Below, piece after piece: positions 43,352-52,680 of a DNA stretch of 64,000 bases. How positions within the stretch are numbered: the first letter of the stretch is position 1; every line of letters starts with the position of its first letter. The notes below the pieces were generated by a model, which worked only from the letters and a program-made list of their open reading frames with translations, was not told where the DNA came from and searched no databases. The position numbers were made by a program, and so were the translations under genes. Source of the DNA: Labrys wisconsinensis (GTDB lineage Bacteria; Pseudomonadota; Alphaproteobacteria; Rhizobiales; Labraceae); contig NZ_JAUSVX010000017.1 of NCBI RefSeq assembly GCF_030814995.1, positions 122,830-186,829 on the forward strand, in the 5' to 3' direction.

Positions 43352-44344
43352 ATGACGACAGCGCATCGCGAGACGGGCGCAGAGCACGAGATCGTGCGGA
43401 CGATGGACGCCGATATCCCGCCGCCGTTCGAGCCCGCGGCGTTCTGGCGGCAGTTCCGTCACGGCACCGCGGTGGTGCGTGGCGTGCGTCTCCACTTCGT
43501 CGAAGGCGGCGCCGGCGCGCCGGTGCTGCTGCTGCCGGGCTGGCCGCAGAGCTGGTACGCCTGGCGCCAGGTCATGCCGCTGCTGGCCGCCGCCGGCCGG
43601 CGCGTCGTCGCCCTCGACCCGCGCGGCATGGGCGATTCCGACCGGCCCGCCGGCGGCTACGACCTCGCCACCGTGGCCGCCGAGATCCACGGCCTGGTCG
43701 AGGCCCTGGCCTTGACCGCGGATGGGCCGATCGACGTCGTCGGCCACGACGTCGGCACCTGGATCGGCCATGCCCATGCGGCGGACTGGCCGGACGACGT
43801 CCGGCGCCTCGCCGTGTTCGATGCGGCGCTGCCCGGCATCAGCCCGCCGCCTCCGCCGGGCATCGCTTCGCCGCAGGCCAATGCCAGGACCTGGCATTTC
43901 GGCTTCAACCGCCTCGACGACTTGCCGGAGCTGCTGCTGGAGGGGAAGGAGCGAGCCTTCCTGACCTGGCTGTTCCGCTCCAAGGCGGTCCGCCCCTGGA
44001 CGATCGCGCCGGCCGACCTCGACGAATATGTCCGGGTCAATGCGGCGCCCGGCGCCACCCGGGCGGCGCTCGCCTATTACCGGCATGCGCTCGGGCCGGA
44101 GGGGCTGGCGCAGAGCCGGGCGCGGGCGCAGCGCCGGCTCGCCATGCCGGTGCTCGCCGTCGGCGCCGATGCCGGCGTCGGCTCCATCCTGATCGAGACC
44201 ATGCGCCTCGTCGCCGACGACGTCACCGGCGCGGTGTTCGCAGGCTGCGGCCATTACATGCCGGAGGAAGCGCCGCGCGCCGTGGCCGAGGCGATCCTGC
44301 GCTTCGTCGGCGCCACGTCCGACGGCAGGGTCGGCGACAGCTGA
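43352..44344 (+). CDS. alpha/beta hydrolase, epoxide-hydrolase/dehalogenase type
   Basis: This 330-residue hydrolase uses Asp and not Ser as likely nucleophile: VVGHDVGTWIGH with Asp133, as in epoxide hydrolases and haloalkane dehalogenases. The oxyanion region is LPGWPQSWYAWR, the DPRGMGDSDRP motif follows, and a C-terminal AGCGHYMPEEAP supplies His. The ATG at 43352 has GGAG six bases before it; an ATG at 43340 is in frame but overlaps this site. It is probably induced through the upstream TetR protein when a reactive substrate such as an epoxide is present; the substrate is not identifiable. Confidence 0.88.
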   Translation: MTTAHRETGAEHEIVRTMDADIPPPFEPAAFWRQFRHGTAVVRGVRLHFVEGGAGAPVLLLPGWPQSWYAWRQVMPLLAAAGRRVVALDPRGMGDSDRPAGGYDLATVAAEIHGLVEALALTADGPIDVVGHDVGTWIGHAHAADWPDDVRRLAVFDAALPGISPPPPPGIASPQANARTWHFGFNRLDDLPELLLEGKERAFLTWLFRSKAVRPWTIAPADLDEYVRVNAAPGATRAALAYYRHALGPEGLAQSRARAQRRLAMPVLAVGADAGVGSILIETMRLVADDVTGAVFAGCGHYMPEEAPRAVAEAILRFVGATSDGRVGDS

Positions 44345-44447
44345 TCGACAGCCCATTCCGGGCCACGGCCCGGCACGCGCGGACCTCGTCACCGCCGAGC
44401 ATCGCCATGATGGTCGGCGCTGTTCAGCATGTGTGACTGGAGGTAGA

Positions 44448-44480
44448 ATATCGAGGGTCAGGTACCTGGAAGGTCGATAT
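44448..44480 (+). promoter_or_regulatory. palindromic operator overlapping the vapB start
   Basis: ATATCG and CGATAT flank the perfect palindrome CAGGTACCTG (44459-44468). The whole dyad covers the ribosome-binding site GGAAGG and reaches the ATG of the antitoxin gene. A VapBC complex bound here could block transcription. The rest of 44345-44447 shows nothing firm. Confidence 0.6.
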
Positions 44481-44733
44481 GGCGCTCAGCATCAAGGATC
44501 CCGAGACGGAGCGGCTGGCCCGCGCGCTGGCAGAGCGAACAGGGGAGACCATCACGACTGCGACCCGGCGGGCCCTGGAGGAGCGGTTGCGGCGCGTCGG
44601 AAACAACGCAAGGCGGGCAGCGCTCCTCGAAGATCTCGCCGCAATTCGGCGTCGCTGGAGCCAGACGCCTGTTCGAGATGCCCGTAGTGCCGAAGAGATG
44701 ATCGGCTACGACGAAAACGGACTGCCTCGCTGA
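44479..44733 (+). CDS. vapB: VapB-type antitoxin (Rv0623-like), module 2
   Basis: This 84-residue antitoxin starts [37 protein letters not shown], the transcription-factor domain of Rv0623-type VapBs, followed by a linker and a C-terminal [16 protein letters not shown] tail that would embrace the toxin. Its stop shares a base with the vapC start. It is unrelated in sequence to the antitoxin at 34.5 kb. Confidence 0.92.
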   Translation: MALSIKDPETERLARALAERTGETITTATRRALEERLRRVGNNARRAALLEDLAAIRRRWSQTPVRDARSAEEMIGYDENGLPR

Positions 44734-45119
44734 TGGTGATCGACACGTCGGCAATCGTCGCGATTGCCCTGGACGAGCCGGAAGCTGCAGGCTTCGAGCA
44801 GCGTATCGCCGATGATCCGGTTCGCCTGATCTCGGCCGCCACCATGCTGGAAGCTGCCATGGTTCTCGAAACCCGTCTCGGCGACTCGGGCGGCAGCGAC
44901 CTCGATCTCTGGCTGCACAAGGCCGGATTCGAGGTCGTCGCGGTCGACGCCGAGCAGGCGGACAGGGCCCGGAGGGCCTGGCGGCGCTTTGGCAAGGGAC
45001 GGCATGCCGCAGGCCTGAACTTCGGCGACTGCTTCTCCTATGCCCTGGCGACGCTCACCGGCGAGCCGCTGCTGTTCAAGGGCAACGACTTCGCGCAGAC
45101 GGATATCCCGGCTGCCTGA
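44733..45119 (+). CDS. vapC: VapC-family PIN-domain toxin, module 2
   Basis: This 128-residue PIN-domain RNase has the acidic residues in [35 protein letters not shown], and LNFGDCFSYALA with LLFKGNDFAQTD at the end. It is the classic Rv0624-type partner of the preceding VapB. The two genes overlap by one base, so they are cotranscribed. Confidence 0.93.
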   Translation: MVIDTSAIVAIALDEPEAAGFEQRIADDPVRLISAATMLEAAMVLETRLGDSGGSDLDLWLHKAGFEVVAVDAEQADRARRAWRRFGKGRHAAGLNFGDCFSYALATLTGEPLLFKGNDFAQTDIPAA

Positions 45120-45304
45120 CTGACGCCGCCGGCGGCGATGCACAGCGAAGGTACGGAGGTCTCATCCGTGGTCCGGCTATTTCAAGCCGGCCCCGAGGCT
45201 GTTCTCGATATCCCTTCGGCTGCGGCATACCCTCGCCATATCTGTCCCTCATACCGGCCGCAAAGATCGACGCGGCGGCGCGATCGAGGGATCGGGAGGT
45301 GACC

Positions 45305-46960
45305 ATGCTTTCCCTGCCGAGGCGCTGCATCGCCGCATGTCTTCTCGGGGCGTGCTTCATCACGGGCATGAGCGTGTCCGCAAGCGCGCAGCTGCTGCCC
45401 GAGCGCGTCGAGAAGGCGGCGCAGGACCGCATTGCCGCAGGCTCCTATCAGACATTGGTCTTCGGCATCGTCGACGGCGACAGGAGCGAGGTCGTCGGCT
45501 TCGGCAAGCTCGACAGCGGCAAGCCGCCGGACGGCGATACGCTCTATGAGATCGGCTCGATCACCAAGACCTTCACGGCGACGCTCCTGGCCGCGGCCGT
45601 GCTCTCCGGGCAGGTGAAGCTCGACACCCCGGTGGCGGAGCTTCTGCCGGACTTCAGGATCCCCTCGCGCAACGGCCGGGAGATCACGCTCGGCGATCTC
45701 GCCACCCAGCATTCCGGCCTGCCGCGGCTGCCGTCCAACCTGCTGGGGAGGACTCCGTCCAATCCCTATGCCGACTATGACGCGGCCAAGCTGAAGGCCT
45801 TTCTCGCCGGCTACGACCTGCCGCGCGATCCGGGCAGCGCTTACGAATATTCCAATCTCGGCTTCGGCCTGCTGGGCTATGCGCTGGCCCGGTCGAGCCA
45901 CGCCACCTATGACGCCCTGGCGGTGAAGGAGATCCTCGAGCCGCTCGGCATGTCCGCGACCGGCACCGAGCTTCCCCCGGCCGTCACCGCCCATCTGGCG
46001 CCGGGCCACGACGGTGCGGGCAGGGCGGCGGGGAGCTGGGATTTCGACGCGCTGGCCGGTGCCGGAGCGCTGCGGTCCACGGCCAACGACATGCTGTGCT
46101 ACCTCAAGGCCAACATGGGCGTGGATCGATCGCCGCTGGCCGCCGCGATGACCCTGGCGCAACAGCCGCGCAGCGACGTGACCAAGACCCTGCGCATCGG
46201 GCTCGCCTGGATGACGACCGGCACGGGAATCGTCTGGCACAACGGCATGACCGGTGGCTACGCGAGCTTCATCGGATTCTCACCCGCCCGACGCCGCGGC
46301 GTCGTCATTCTCAGCAACACGGCGCTCGACACCGACGATCTCGGCTTTGCCGTGCTCGACGCGAATGCTTCCCTGACGCCCACCTACAAGGCGATCAGCC
46401 TGCCCGATGCGTCGCTCGACGAGTATGTCGGCACCTACAAGCTCGGCGAAAACTTTCTCCTGAACGTCTTCCACATGCGGGCAGGCTTGTTCGCCCGCGC
46501 GACCGGACAGGTTGCGTTTCCGATCTTTCCGTCCGCGCCCAACGAGTTCTTCGCCAAGATCGCCGGGATCGGCATCAGCTTCACCCGCGACGCCGGCGGC
46601 TTGGTGACCGGGCTCGTGCTGCATCAGAACGGCAACCGCACGGCTCCGAAGCTGAGCGCCGCCGAGCTGCCGCGCGCGACCGAGGGGAGCGCCGTCGACG
46701 CCGGCGCGCTCGGCGACTATGTCGGGCAATACCGGTTCGATTTCGGCATCCTCGATATCGCGCTCGATCGCGATCATCTCGAAGCCCAGCTCACCGGTCA
46801 GCCGCCGTTCCCGATCTTCGCGAGCGCCAGGGACAAGTTCTTCTACAAGGTCGTCGACGCCCGGCTCGATTTCGAGCGCGACGCGGAAGGGAAGATCAGC
46901 GCCGTGGTCCTGCACCAGAACGGCCGCGATCTGCGGGCGCCCCGCGCGAGCGGCCCATGA
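45305..46960 (+). CDS. serine beta-lactamase-fold hydrolase (AmpC/EstB-like) with two C-terminal repeats
   Basis: This 551-residue secreted protein has a signal peptide (1-29, ending SASAQ) and a class C beta-lactamase/transpeptidase-like domain. The active-site SxxK is Ser85-Ile-Thr-Lys88 and the YxN is Tyr182-Ser-Asn184; the third motif reads near HNGMTGG. Two homologous C-terminal repeats follow (~375-455 and ~470-550), each with YVGxYxxxFxxL and LHQNG, of the DUF3471 type. Such proteins are often esterases or D-amino acid hydrolases and not drug-inactivating enzymes. GGAGG precedes the ATG at 45305; a GTG at 45299 is possible. Confidence 0.87.
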   Translation: MLSLPRRCIAACLLGACFITGMSVSASAQLLPERVEKAAQDRIAAGSYQTLVFGIVDGDRSEVVGFGKLDSGKPPDGDTLYEIGSITKTFTATLLAAAVLSGQVKLDTPVAELLPDFRIPSRNGREITLGDLATQHSGLPRLPSNLLGRTPSNPYADYDAAKLKAFLAGYDLPRDPGSAYEYSNLGFGLLGYALARSSHATYDALAVKEILEPLGMSATGTELPPAVTAHLAPGHDGAGRAAGSWDFDALAGAGALRSTANDMLCYLKANMGVDRSPLAAAMTLAQQPRSDVTKTLRIGLAWMTTGTGIVWHNGMTGGYASFIGFSPARRRGVVILSNTALDTDDLGFAVLDANASLTPTYKAISLPDASLDEYVGTYKLGENFLLNVFHMRAGLFARATGQVAFPIFPSAPNEFFAKIAGIGISFTRDAGGLVTGLVLHQNGNRTAPKLSAAELPRATEGSAVDAGALGDYVGQYRFDFGILDIALDRDHLEAQLTGQPPFPIFASARDKFFYKVVDARLDFERDAEGKISAVVLHQNGRDLRAPRASGP

Positions 46961-47005
46961 TCGCGGCGTTCGATGCGGCGGCAGCGGCCGGCAGCCCGGT
47001 CCGGC

Positions 47006-48049
47006 TCAGCCGCTGAGCGCCAGCACCTTGAACAGGGCGCCCATGCCCGTGCGGCCCCGGTCGGTGAGGCGGGCGAGGGCCGCGTCGATGTCGGCGACCT
47101 GAGCCGGGGTAGCGCGGCGCTTGAGGGCGGCGGCGCGCTCGCGGATGCCGAGGCCCTCGAGGAAGTCGGCCTGGCCGGCCATGAGGTCGATGCGCGCGCC
47201 GGCGGCCGCGGCGGCGGCGGCCAGCGCGGCAAAGTCGACATGGGTGGTGAGGTCGGCCTCGCCGGGCTCGGCCAGCGGGTCGGCGCCGGCATGGCGGCGC
47301 ATCGCCTGCAGCGTGTCGCCGAAGCCGGTCTCGATATGGCCGTAGTCGAGGATCAGAGCCGCGCCGCCGTCGCGGGCGAGACGCGCGGCCAGATGCCCGG
47401 CGAGGCGCAGGCCGGCTTCGCCGAGCTCGAGGATTGCCCCGTCCGGCGCCTCCGGCAGGCCGTCGATCCCGGCCGGCCCGGCGGCGAGGCCGAAGGCCAG
47501 CCGATCTCCGGCGAGGCCGACCAGGCGCTCGTGCCAGCGCCCGTCCCGGCGCTGGAACTGGCGCACGGGCAGGGCGTCGAAGAACTCGTTGGCGATCAGG
47601 ATCAGCGGTCCGTCCGGCAGGGTGTCGGTGGCCTCGTGCCAGGCGGGCGCGTGGCCGGCCAGAGCGTCGGCCTGGCGCTGGCGCAGGACCGGGCTGGTCT
47701 CGACCAGATGCAGCCGGGCTGCCCGCAGGAAGTCAGGCGCCGCCCTGGCCACGGCGCGCAGCGCGTCGGCCATCAGCGTGCCGCGCCCCGGGCCGAGCTC
47801 GGCGAGGAGCACGGGGTCGGGCCGGCCGAGCCTCTGCCAGGCATGGGCCGCCCACAGCCCGACGAGCTCGCCGAACATCTGGCTGATCTCGGGCGCGGTC
47901 GTGAAGTCGCCCGCCGCGCCCAGGGGATCGCGCGTGCGGTAATAGCCGTGCACGGGATGGCCGAGGGCGAGCGCCATGAAGCGGGCGAGGTCGATCGGCC
48001 CCTCGTCCCGGACGAGAGACGCGATCGCCTCGCCGAGCGGCGTGGTCAT
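47006..48049 (-). CDS. MidA/NDUFAF7-family SAM-dependent methyltransferase
   Basis: This 347-residue protein belongs to the MidA/NDUFAF7 family; the mitochondrial member methylates an Arg of complex I subunit NDUFS2. Motifs visible are DFTTAPEISQMFGELVGLW, LLAELGPGRGTLMADALR (SAM site), NEFFDALPVRQF and ALILDYGH. It follows lgt with a 4-bp overlap, an arrangement frequent in alphaproteobacteria, where pgeF often follows too; here pgeF lies 15 kb away. A complex-I maturation role is inferred from homology. Confidence 0.9.
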   Translation of the reverse strand: MTTPLGEAIASLVRDEGPIDLARFMALALGHPVHGYYRTRDPLGAAGDFTTAPEISQMFGELVGLWAAHAWQRLGRPDPVLLAELGPGRGTLMADALRAVARAAPDFLRAARLHLVETSPVLRQRQADALAGHAPAWHEATDTLPDGPLILIANEFFDALPVRQFQRRDGRWHERLVGLAGDRLAFGLAAGPAGIDGLPEAPDGAILELGEAGLRLAGHLAARLARDGGAALILDYGHIETGFGDTLQAMRRHAGADPLAEPGEADLTTHVDFAALAAAAAAAGARIDLMAGQADFLEGLGIRERAAALKRRATPAQVADIDAALARLTDRGRTGMGALFKVLALSG

Positions 48050-48882
48050 GCCGGCGTCGCGGGCTGGGCGGCGTCCTTGCGGCGCAGCGCGTACCAGATC
48101 AGCCCGAGGCCGGCGAGGATCAGCGGCAGCGACAGGGCCTGGCCCGTGGTGATCGGGCCGAGGACATAGCCGTCCGGCTCGCGGAACAGCTCGGAGATGG
48201 AGCGGGCGAGGCCGTAGCCGACGCCGAACACGCCCGCGACCAGGCCCGGCCGCTTCAGCCCGCCGATGCGCGTCAGCACCAGCAGCACCAGGAACAGGAC
48301 GAGGCCCTCGAGCGCGGCCTCGTAGAGCTGGCTGGGATGACGCGGCACGATCTCGCCGGCCGCGTCCATCGAGCGCGGGAACAGGAAGGCCCAGGGCACG
48401 TCGGTGGGCCGGCCCCAGAGCTCGCCGTTGACGAAATTGGCGAGGCGCCCGAAGAACAGGCCGATCGGCGCCACGGCCGAGGCGACATCGAAATAGGAGA
48501 GCACCGGCACCCCGTGCCGGCGGGCGAAGATGACGATCGCCAGCGCCGCGCCGATCAGGCCGCCATGGAAGGCCATGCCACCGTGCCAGATCTGCACGAT
48601 CTCCAGCGGATTGGCGAAGTAGTAGGTGGGCTCGTAGATCAGCACCTGGCCGAGCCGCCCGCCGAGGATGACGCCGAAGGTCACCCAGACCAGGAGGTCG
48701 TCGAACAGCGCCGGGTCGCCCGGCTGCCTGGTCCAGAGCGCGGCATTGGCGATGAGACGCTTGCCGTAGATCCAGCCGCCGACCAGGCCGACGATGTAGG
48801 AAATCGCGTACCAGCGGATGGCGAAGGGGCCGACCTCGACGAGGACGGGATTGAAGGCGGGGAGGGGGAGCGCGAACAGCAT
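48046..48882 (-). CDS. lgt: prolipoprotein diacylglyceryl transferase
   Basis: Lgt transfers diacylglycerol from phosphatidylglycerol to the lipobox Cys of prolipoproteins, the first step of lipoprotein maturation, in the inner membrane. The 278-residue protein has about seven membrane helices. Signature segments are WHGGMAFHGGLIGAALAI, with the essential His region, FFGRLANFVNGELWGRPTDVPWAF, and HPSQLYEAALEGL. It is divergent from ubiK across ~100 bp and translationally coupled to the midA-like gene. Confidence 0.95.
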   Translation of the reverse strand: MLFALPLPAFNPVLVEVGPFAIRWYAISYIVGLVGGWIYGKRLIANAALWTRQPGDPALFDDLLVWVTFGVILGGRLGQVLIYEPTYYFANPLEIVQIWHGGMAFHGGLIGAALAIVIFARRHGVPVLSYFDVASAVAPIGLFFGRLANFVNGELWGRPTDVPWAFLFPRSMDAAGEIVPRHPSQLYEAALEGLVLFLVLLVLTRIGGLKRPGLVAGVFGVGYGLARSISELFREPDGYVLGPITTGQALSLPLILAGLGLIWYALRRKDAAQPATPA

Positions 48883-48985
48883 GGCGCCTTGTCTCGCGAG
48901 CGTGTGGCAGGGTCAAGACGGCGCGGGCTCTCGCGCCCCTCGCCGGCCCGTGATAGGAGCCACGCGACAAGGGAGCTCTCTCGCC

Positions 48986-49240
48986 ATGACCCAGACCACA
49001 GGCCGTATCTTCGACGAATTCGCCAAGCTGATGACCGACGCCGCCGGCATGGCGCAGGGCGTGCGCCGCGAGGTCGACGGCGTGGTGCGCGCCCAGGCCG
49101 AGCGCATCCTGCGCGACCTCGACTATGTCACGCGCGAGGAGTTCGAGGCCGTCCGGGAGATGGCGGTCAAGGCGCGCGAGGAGAACGAGCGGCTGGCGGG
49201 GCGCCTCGAAGCCCTGGAAGCGAAGCTGGCCACGAATTGA
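48986..49240 (+). CDS. ubiK: ubiquinone biosynthesis accessory factor UbiK
   Basis: UbiK (YqiC/BMFP family) is a small coiled-coil membrane-associated protein that supports aerobic ubiquinone synthesis with UbiJ in E. coli. The 84-residue product has RIFDEFAKLMTDAAGMAQGVRREVDGVVRAQAERIL and a C-terminal leucine-zipper-like coiled coil (REENERLAGRLEALEAKL). Its start has AAGGGAG upstream. The gene is oriented with the YbjN-proC group but is separated from it by ~180 bp. Confidence 0.88.
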   Translation: MTQTTGRIFDEFAKLMTDAAGMAQGVRREVDGVVRAQAERILRDLDYVTREEFEAVREMAVKAREENERLAGRLEALEAKLATN

Positions 49241-49423
49241 CGGAGCCGGCAAAGCTTATCCACAGGCGACTCCTGGCGAAAAATCCGGCTTGTGGAAGAC
49301 ATGAACGAATCCTTGCCGATTCACGGAGAATGCCGAAAGTCGTGACCCGGGAGACGGTGGAACGGTCCGCCGCGGAAGAGTAAGGCTGCGCCGTCGCCGC
49401 GGTGTGCCGGAAAAGGGTTCTCC

Positions 49424-49918
49424 GTGATCGAGATGCTGAGCGAGCGGGCCGGCCATCCAGTCGACCTCGTCGAGCATGTGGCCAGCGCCCATGACTGGGC
49501 GTTCGACCGCCATGGCGAGGACGAGATATCGATCGTCGTCAAGGGCCTGGCCGCGGACTATTCCGTCGCCTTCACCTGGATGGACGACATCGAGGCGCTG
49601 CACCTGTCCTGCTCCTTCGACAGCCGCATCCCGGAGCGGCGCCATGCCGACGTGCTGGCGCTGGTGGCCCTGGTCAACGAGCAGCTCTGGGTCGGCCATT
49701 TCGACATCTGGAATGCCGACAGCGTCATCATGTTCCGCCACTCGCTGTTCCTGGCCGGCGGCGCCACGGTCAACCCGCGCCAGTGCGAGGCGCTGATCGA
49801 GATTGCCCTGCAGACCTGCGAGCGCTATTTCCAGGCCTTCCAGTTCGTGATCTGGGCCGGCAAGGCGCCGAAGGAGGCGCTCGCCGCCGTGCTGTTCGAG
49901 ACCGTGGGCGAAGCATGA
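49424..49918 (+). CDS. YbjN-domain protein
   Basis: This 164-residue protein has the YbjN/sensory-transduction-regulator-like fold seen near proC in many alphaproteobacteria. Characteristic pieces are SIVVKGLAADYSVAFTWMDDIEALHLSCSF, LVNEQLWVGHFDIW and MFRHSLFL, with a C-terminal ERYFQAFQFVIWAGKAPKEAL. The GTG at 49424 follows AAAGGG by six bases; an ATG three codons later is less well placed. Its stop overlaps the proC ATG by 4 bp. It may be a type III secretion chaperone-like fold protein; the function is unknown. Confidence 0.85.
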   Translation: MIEMLSERAGHPVDLVEHVASAHDWAFDRHGEDEISIVVKGLAADYSVAFTWMDDIEALHLSCSFDSRIPERRHADVLALVALVNEQLWVGHFDIWNADSVIMFRHSLFLAGGATVNPRQCEALIEIALQTCERYFQAFQFVIWAGKAPKEALAAVLFETVGEA

Positions 49919-50736
49919 GCCTCGATATCGGCGGCAAGCTCCTGCTCCTCGGCGCCGGCAAGATGGGCGGCGCCATGCTGGAGGGCTGGCTGAAGCTCGG
50001 GCTCGACCCGAAGCTGGTCGCGGCCATGGACCCTCATCCGCCGGCGGACACGGCGGCGCTGCTCAGCCGGGCCGGCGTGGCCGTCAATCCCGACCTCGCC
50101 GCCTTCGGCGCGCCGGCGGTCGTGCTGCTGGCGATCAAGCCGCAGATGATGGGTGAGGCGCTTCCCGCGGTGGCGGCGGGCGTCGTCGCCTCGACGCTGG
50201 TGATCTCGATCATGGCCGGCAAGACCATCGCCGGCATCGCCGCGCTGCTGCCGCCGGGCACGGCGATCGTGCGGGCCATGCCGAACACGCCGGCGGCGGT
50301 GGGGCGCGGCATCACCGTCGCCGTGCCGAACGCGGCCGTCACAACAGCCCAGCGAGCGGCGGCCGATGCGCTGCTGCGCTCCACCGGCGCCGTCGAGTGG
50401 ATCGAGGACGAAGGGTTGATCGACGCGGTCACCGCCGTGTCCGGCTCCGGCCCCGCCTATGTCTTCCACCTGGTCGAGGCCCTGGCCGAGGCCGGCGTCG
50501 CCGCCGGGTTGCCGGCGGACCTCGCCATGCGGCTGGCGCGCGAGACCGTGGCCGGGTCGGGCGAGCTGCTGCACCGCTCCGACCAGCCGGCGGCGGTGCT
50601 GCGCCAGAACGTCACCAGCCCCGGCGGCACCACGGCCGCGGCTCTCGCCGTGCTGATGGCGGAGGGCGGCCTGACGCCGCTGATGCAGCGGGCCGTCGCG
50701 GCGGCGAAGACCCGGGCGGGCGAGCTCGCCGGCTGA
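49915..50736 (+). CDS. proC: pyrroline-5-carboxylate reductase
   Basis: ProC reduces 1-pyrroline-5-carboxylate to L-proline with NAD(P)H, the last step of proline synthesis. The 273-residue protein has the dinucleotide fold LLLGAGKMGGAMLEGWL, VLLAIKPQMM, AMPNTPAAVGRG and the conserved late block VSGSGPAYVFHLVEAL, plus SPGGTTAAAL. It is coupled to the YbjN gene by a 4-bp overlap and followed by a regulator-like gene 61 bp downstream. Confidence 0.95.
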   Translation: MSLDIGGKLLLLGAGKMGGAMLEGWLKLGLDPKLVAAMDPHPPADTAALLSRAGVAVNPDLAAFGAPAVVLLAIKPQMMGEALPAVAAGVVASTLVISIMAGKTIAGIAALLPPGTAIVRAMPNTPAAVGRGITVAVPNAAVTTAQRAAADALLRSTGAVEWIEDEGLIDAVTAVSGSGPAYVFHLVEALAEAGVAAGLPADLAMRLARETVAGSGELLHRSDQPAAVLRQNVTSPGGTTAAALAVLMAEGGLTPLMQRAVAAAKTRAGELAG

Positions 50737-50797
50737 CGCGTCGCATTGAACGCCGGTCGCGAGCGCCTATGTTGGGACGAGCGCAACGGAGGCGACC

Positions 50798-51550
50798 ATG
50801 GCGAGGAAACCCGCGACCACCCCTGAATCCGAAGCGCCGAAGGACGTGCGCGCCGCCGCGATCGACGCGCTGATGGCGCTGGCGGCCGAGCGGGACTGGG
50901 ACGCGATCAGCCTCGGCGACATTGCCGGCAAGGCTGGCCTGCCGCTCTCGGCGCTGCGCGGCGCCTACGCCTCGAAGGGCGCCATCCTCGCCGCCTTCTC
51001 GCGCGGCATCGACGAGGCGGTGCTCGACGGCATCGATCCCGGCATGGCGGGCGAGCCGGCGCGCGAGCGCCTGTTCGACACGCTGATGCGCCGCATCGAC
51101 ATGCTCGCCCCGCACAAGGAGGCGATCCGCAACATCAGCCGCGCCTTCCTGCACGATCCCCTGACGCTCGCGGCCTGGAACCGTGTGGCCGTGACCTCGG
51201 CGCAATGGATGCTGGCCGCCGCCGCCATCGACACGGACGGGCCGATGGGCGCGCTCCGGGCCCAGGGCCTGGCGCTGGCCTGGTCGCGCATCGTCCGGAC
51301 CTGGCTCGCCGACACCGACGAGGGCCTGGCGCGCACCATGACCGAGATCGACCGGCAATTGCGCTCCGGCGAACGCTGGATGGAGCGGGCCGACGACCTC
51401 TGGCAGATCACCCGGCCGTTCCGGCGCATCGCCGAACGCTCGGCCCGGCGCCGGTCCCGCTTCCGCGAGCGGATGCGCGAGCGTTTCGCCGACCTCGCCG
51501 ATCGCGATCGCCGGCGCGAGCGCGGCCGGGACGACGCCGGGGCACAGTGA
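50798..51550 (+). CDS. TetR/COQ9-like regulator-fold protein
   Basis: This 250-residue protein has a TetR-type N-terminal domain (RAAAIDALMALAAERDWDAISLGDIAGKAGLPLSALRGAYASK, ~15-65) and a C-terminal region that resembles COQ9 (ALAWSRIVRTWLADTDEGLARTMTEIDRQLRSGERW). It ends in a very basic, Arg-rich coil (residues ~205-245). COQ9 is a TetR-fold lipid-binding protein of ubiquinone synthesis, so this may not be a DNA-binding regulator. UbiK is encoded less than 2 kb upstream, which fits. The call stays open between a TetR repressor and a COQ9-like factor. Confidence 0.75.
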   Translation: MARKPATTPESEAPKDVRAAAIDALMALAAERDWDAISLGDIAGKAGLPLSALRGAYASKGAILAAFSRGIDEAVLDGIDPGMAGEPARERLFDTLMRRIDMLAPHKEAIRNISRAFLHDPLTLAAWNRVAVTSAQWMLAAAAIDTDGPMGALRAQGLALAWSRIVRTWLADTDEGLARTMTEIDRQLRSGERWMERADDLWQITRPFRRIAERSARRRSRFRERMRERFADLADRDRRRERGRDDAGAQ

Positions 51551-51559
51551 CCGTTTCGC

Positions 51560-52525
51560 TCAGCCGGCCGGCGCCGGGCCGGCCTCGCGCCCGGCGCGGC
51601 GCATGAGGTGGCGAGCGGTGAACAGGTCGAGATGGGCGCCGCCATTGTTCTTGTACATCGTGATCTCTTCCGGGCTGCCGCGGCCGGCATGGCGCCCGCT
51701 GCAGAGGTCGAACAGGTCCGCCTCGATCGAATCCAGCGTGATCAGGCCGCGCTCGATCGGCTGGCGGATATCGCCCGAGCGGTCGCAGCCGTTGCGGGTG
51801 TCGACGAACAGGCGGGCGCGCCGGACCACGTCGTCGTCGGCCTCGCGCATCTCGGGGCGATAGGCGCCGACGAGGTCGACATGGGTGCCGGGTCGCAGGA
51901 GGGCGCCGCGGACCAGCGGCGCCGTCGCCATGGTGACGCAGGAGACGATGTCGGCTTCCGCCACAGCCGTGTCGAGATCGCTCACCGCCTCGGCCGCGAT
52001 GCCGGGCCGCGCGAGCTCGCGGGCGACCGCCTCGGCGCGCGCGAGCGTGCGGTTCCAGATCAGGATGCGGCGGATCGGGCGCACGCTGGCATGCGCCATG
52101 GCGACATGCGGGGCGAGGCCGCCGGCGCCAACCACCAGCAGCACCTCGGCATCCCTGCGCGCCAGGCAGGCGGCGCCGAGGGCCGAATCGGCGGCGGTCT
52201 TGCGGAACGTGAGCGCGGCGCCGTCGCAGGCGAAGAGCGGCGCGCCGGTCCGGCCGCTGAACAGGGCGACCAGGCCCTGCACCGAGGGCTCGGGCACGGG
52301 CAAGGCCAGGTTGCCGGGAAAGACGCCGACCAGCTTGACGGCGATCAGGTCCTGATAGGCCCAGGCGACCAGCGAGACGAAGGTGTTCGGCCCGTCCCGC
52401 GGCTCGTTCGTGACGGTGAAGCTCGCCGGCGGCATCGCCTCGTCCCGGTGCGCCGCGCGCAGGGCCTCCACCAGGCCGGGATAGTCGAGGAGGCGATGGA
52501 CGCCGCCGGCATCGAGGATGTTCAT
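51560..52525 (-). CDS. ornithine cyclodeaminase/mu-crystallin family protein
   Basis: This 321-residue NAD(P)-dependent enzyme belongs to the OCD/mu-crystallin family, which includes ornithine cyclodeaminase, alanine dehydrogenase and cyclic ketimine reductases. It has [23 protein letters not shown] at the N-terminus, [13 protein letters not shown] (substrate-Lys region), [19 protein letters not shown] (nucleotide fold) and [15 protein letters not shown]. The exact substrate cannot be read; a pyrroline-2-carboxylate reductase role fits the nearby proC but is only suggestive. It converges on the COQ9-like gene with a 9-bp gap and is divergent from csaA. Confidence 0.85.
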   Translation of the reverse strand: MNILDAGGVHRLLDYPGLVEALRAAHRDEAMPPASFTVTNEPRDGPNTFVSLVAWAYQDLIAVKLVGVFPGNLALPVPEPSVQGLVALFSGRTGAPLFACDGAALTFRKTAADSALGAACLARRDAEVLLVVGAGGLAPHVAMAHASVRPIRRILIWNRTLARAEAVARELARPGIAAEAVSDLDTAVAEADIVSCVTMATAPLVRGALLRPGTHVDLVGAYRPEMREADDDVVRRARLFVDTRNGCDRSGDIRQPIERGLITLDSIEADLFDLCSGRHAGRGSPEEITMYKNNGGAHLDLFTARHLMRRAGREAGPAPAG

Positions 52526-52680
52526 GTCGCACCTTGGTCTGCGGCTCTCCGGCCAAGCGCCATGGTAGAGAAAAGCCCGATCCGCATCACCCTCCGAAGC
52601 TTGGCGTCGGCGCCGAACGGCGCTACCTCGGGCGGGCCGGCGGCCGCCGGCGACCTCCATCTCTCCACGGGACATGCCTC

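Noticed and set aside
45305..46960. A clinically relevant AmpC beta-lactamase.
   Set aside because: The SxxK and YxN motifs are present, but the third motif and the two C-terminal repeats are those of EstB-like/DUF3471 proteins, and no ampR lies nearby.
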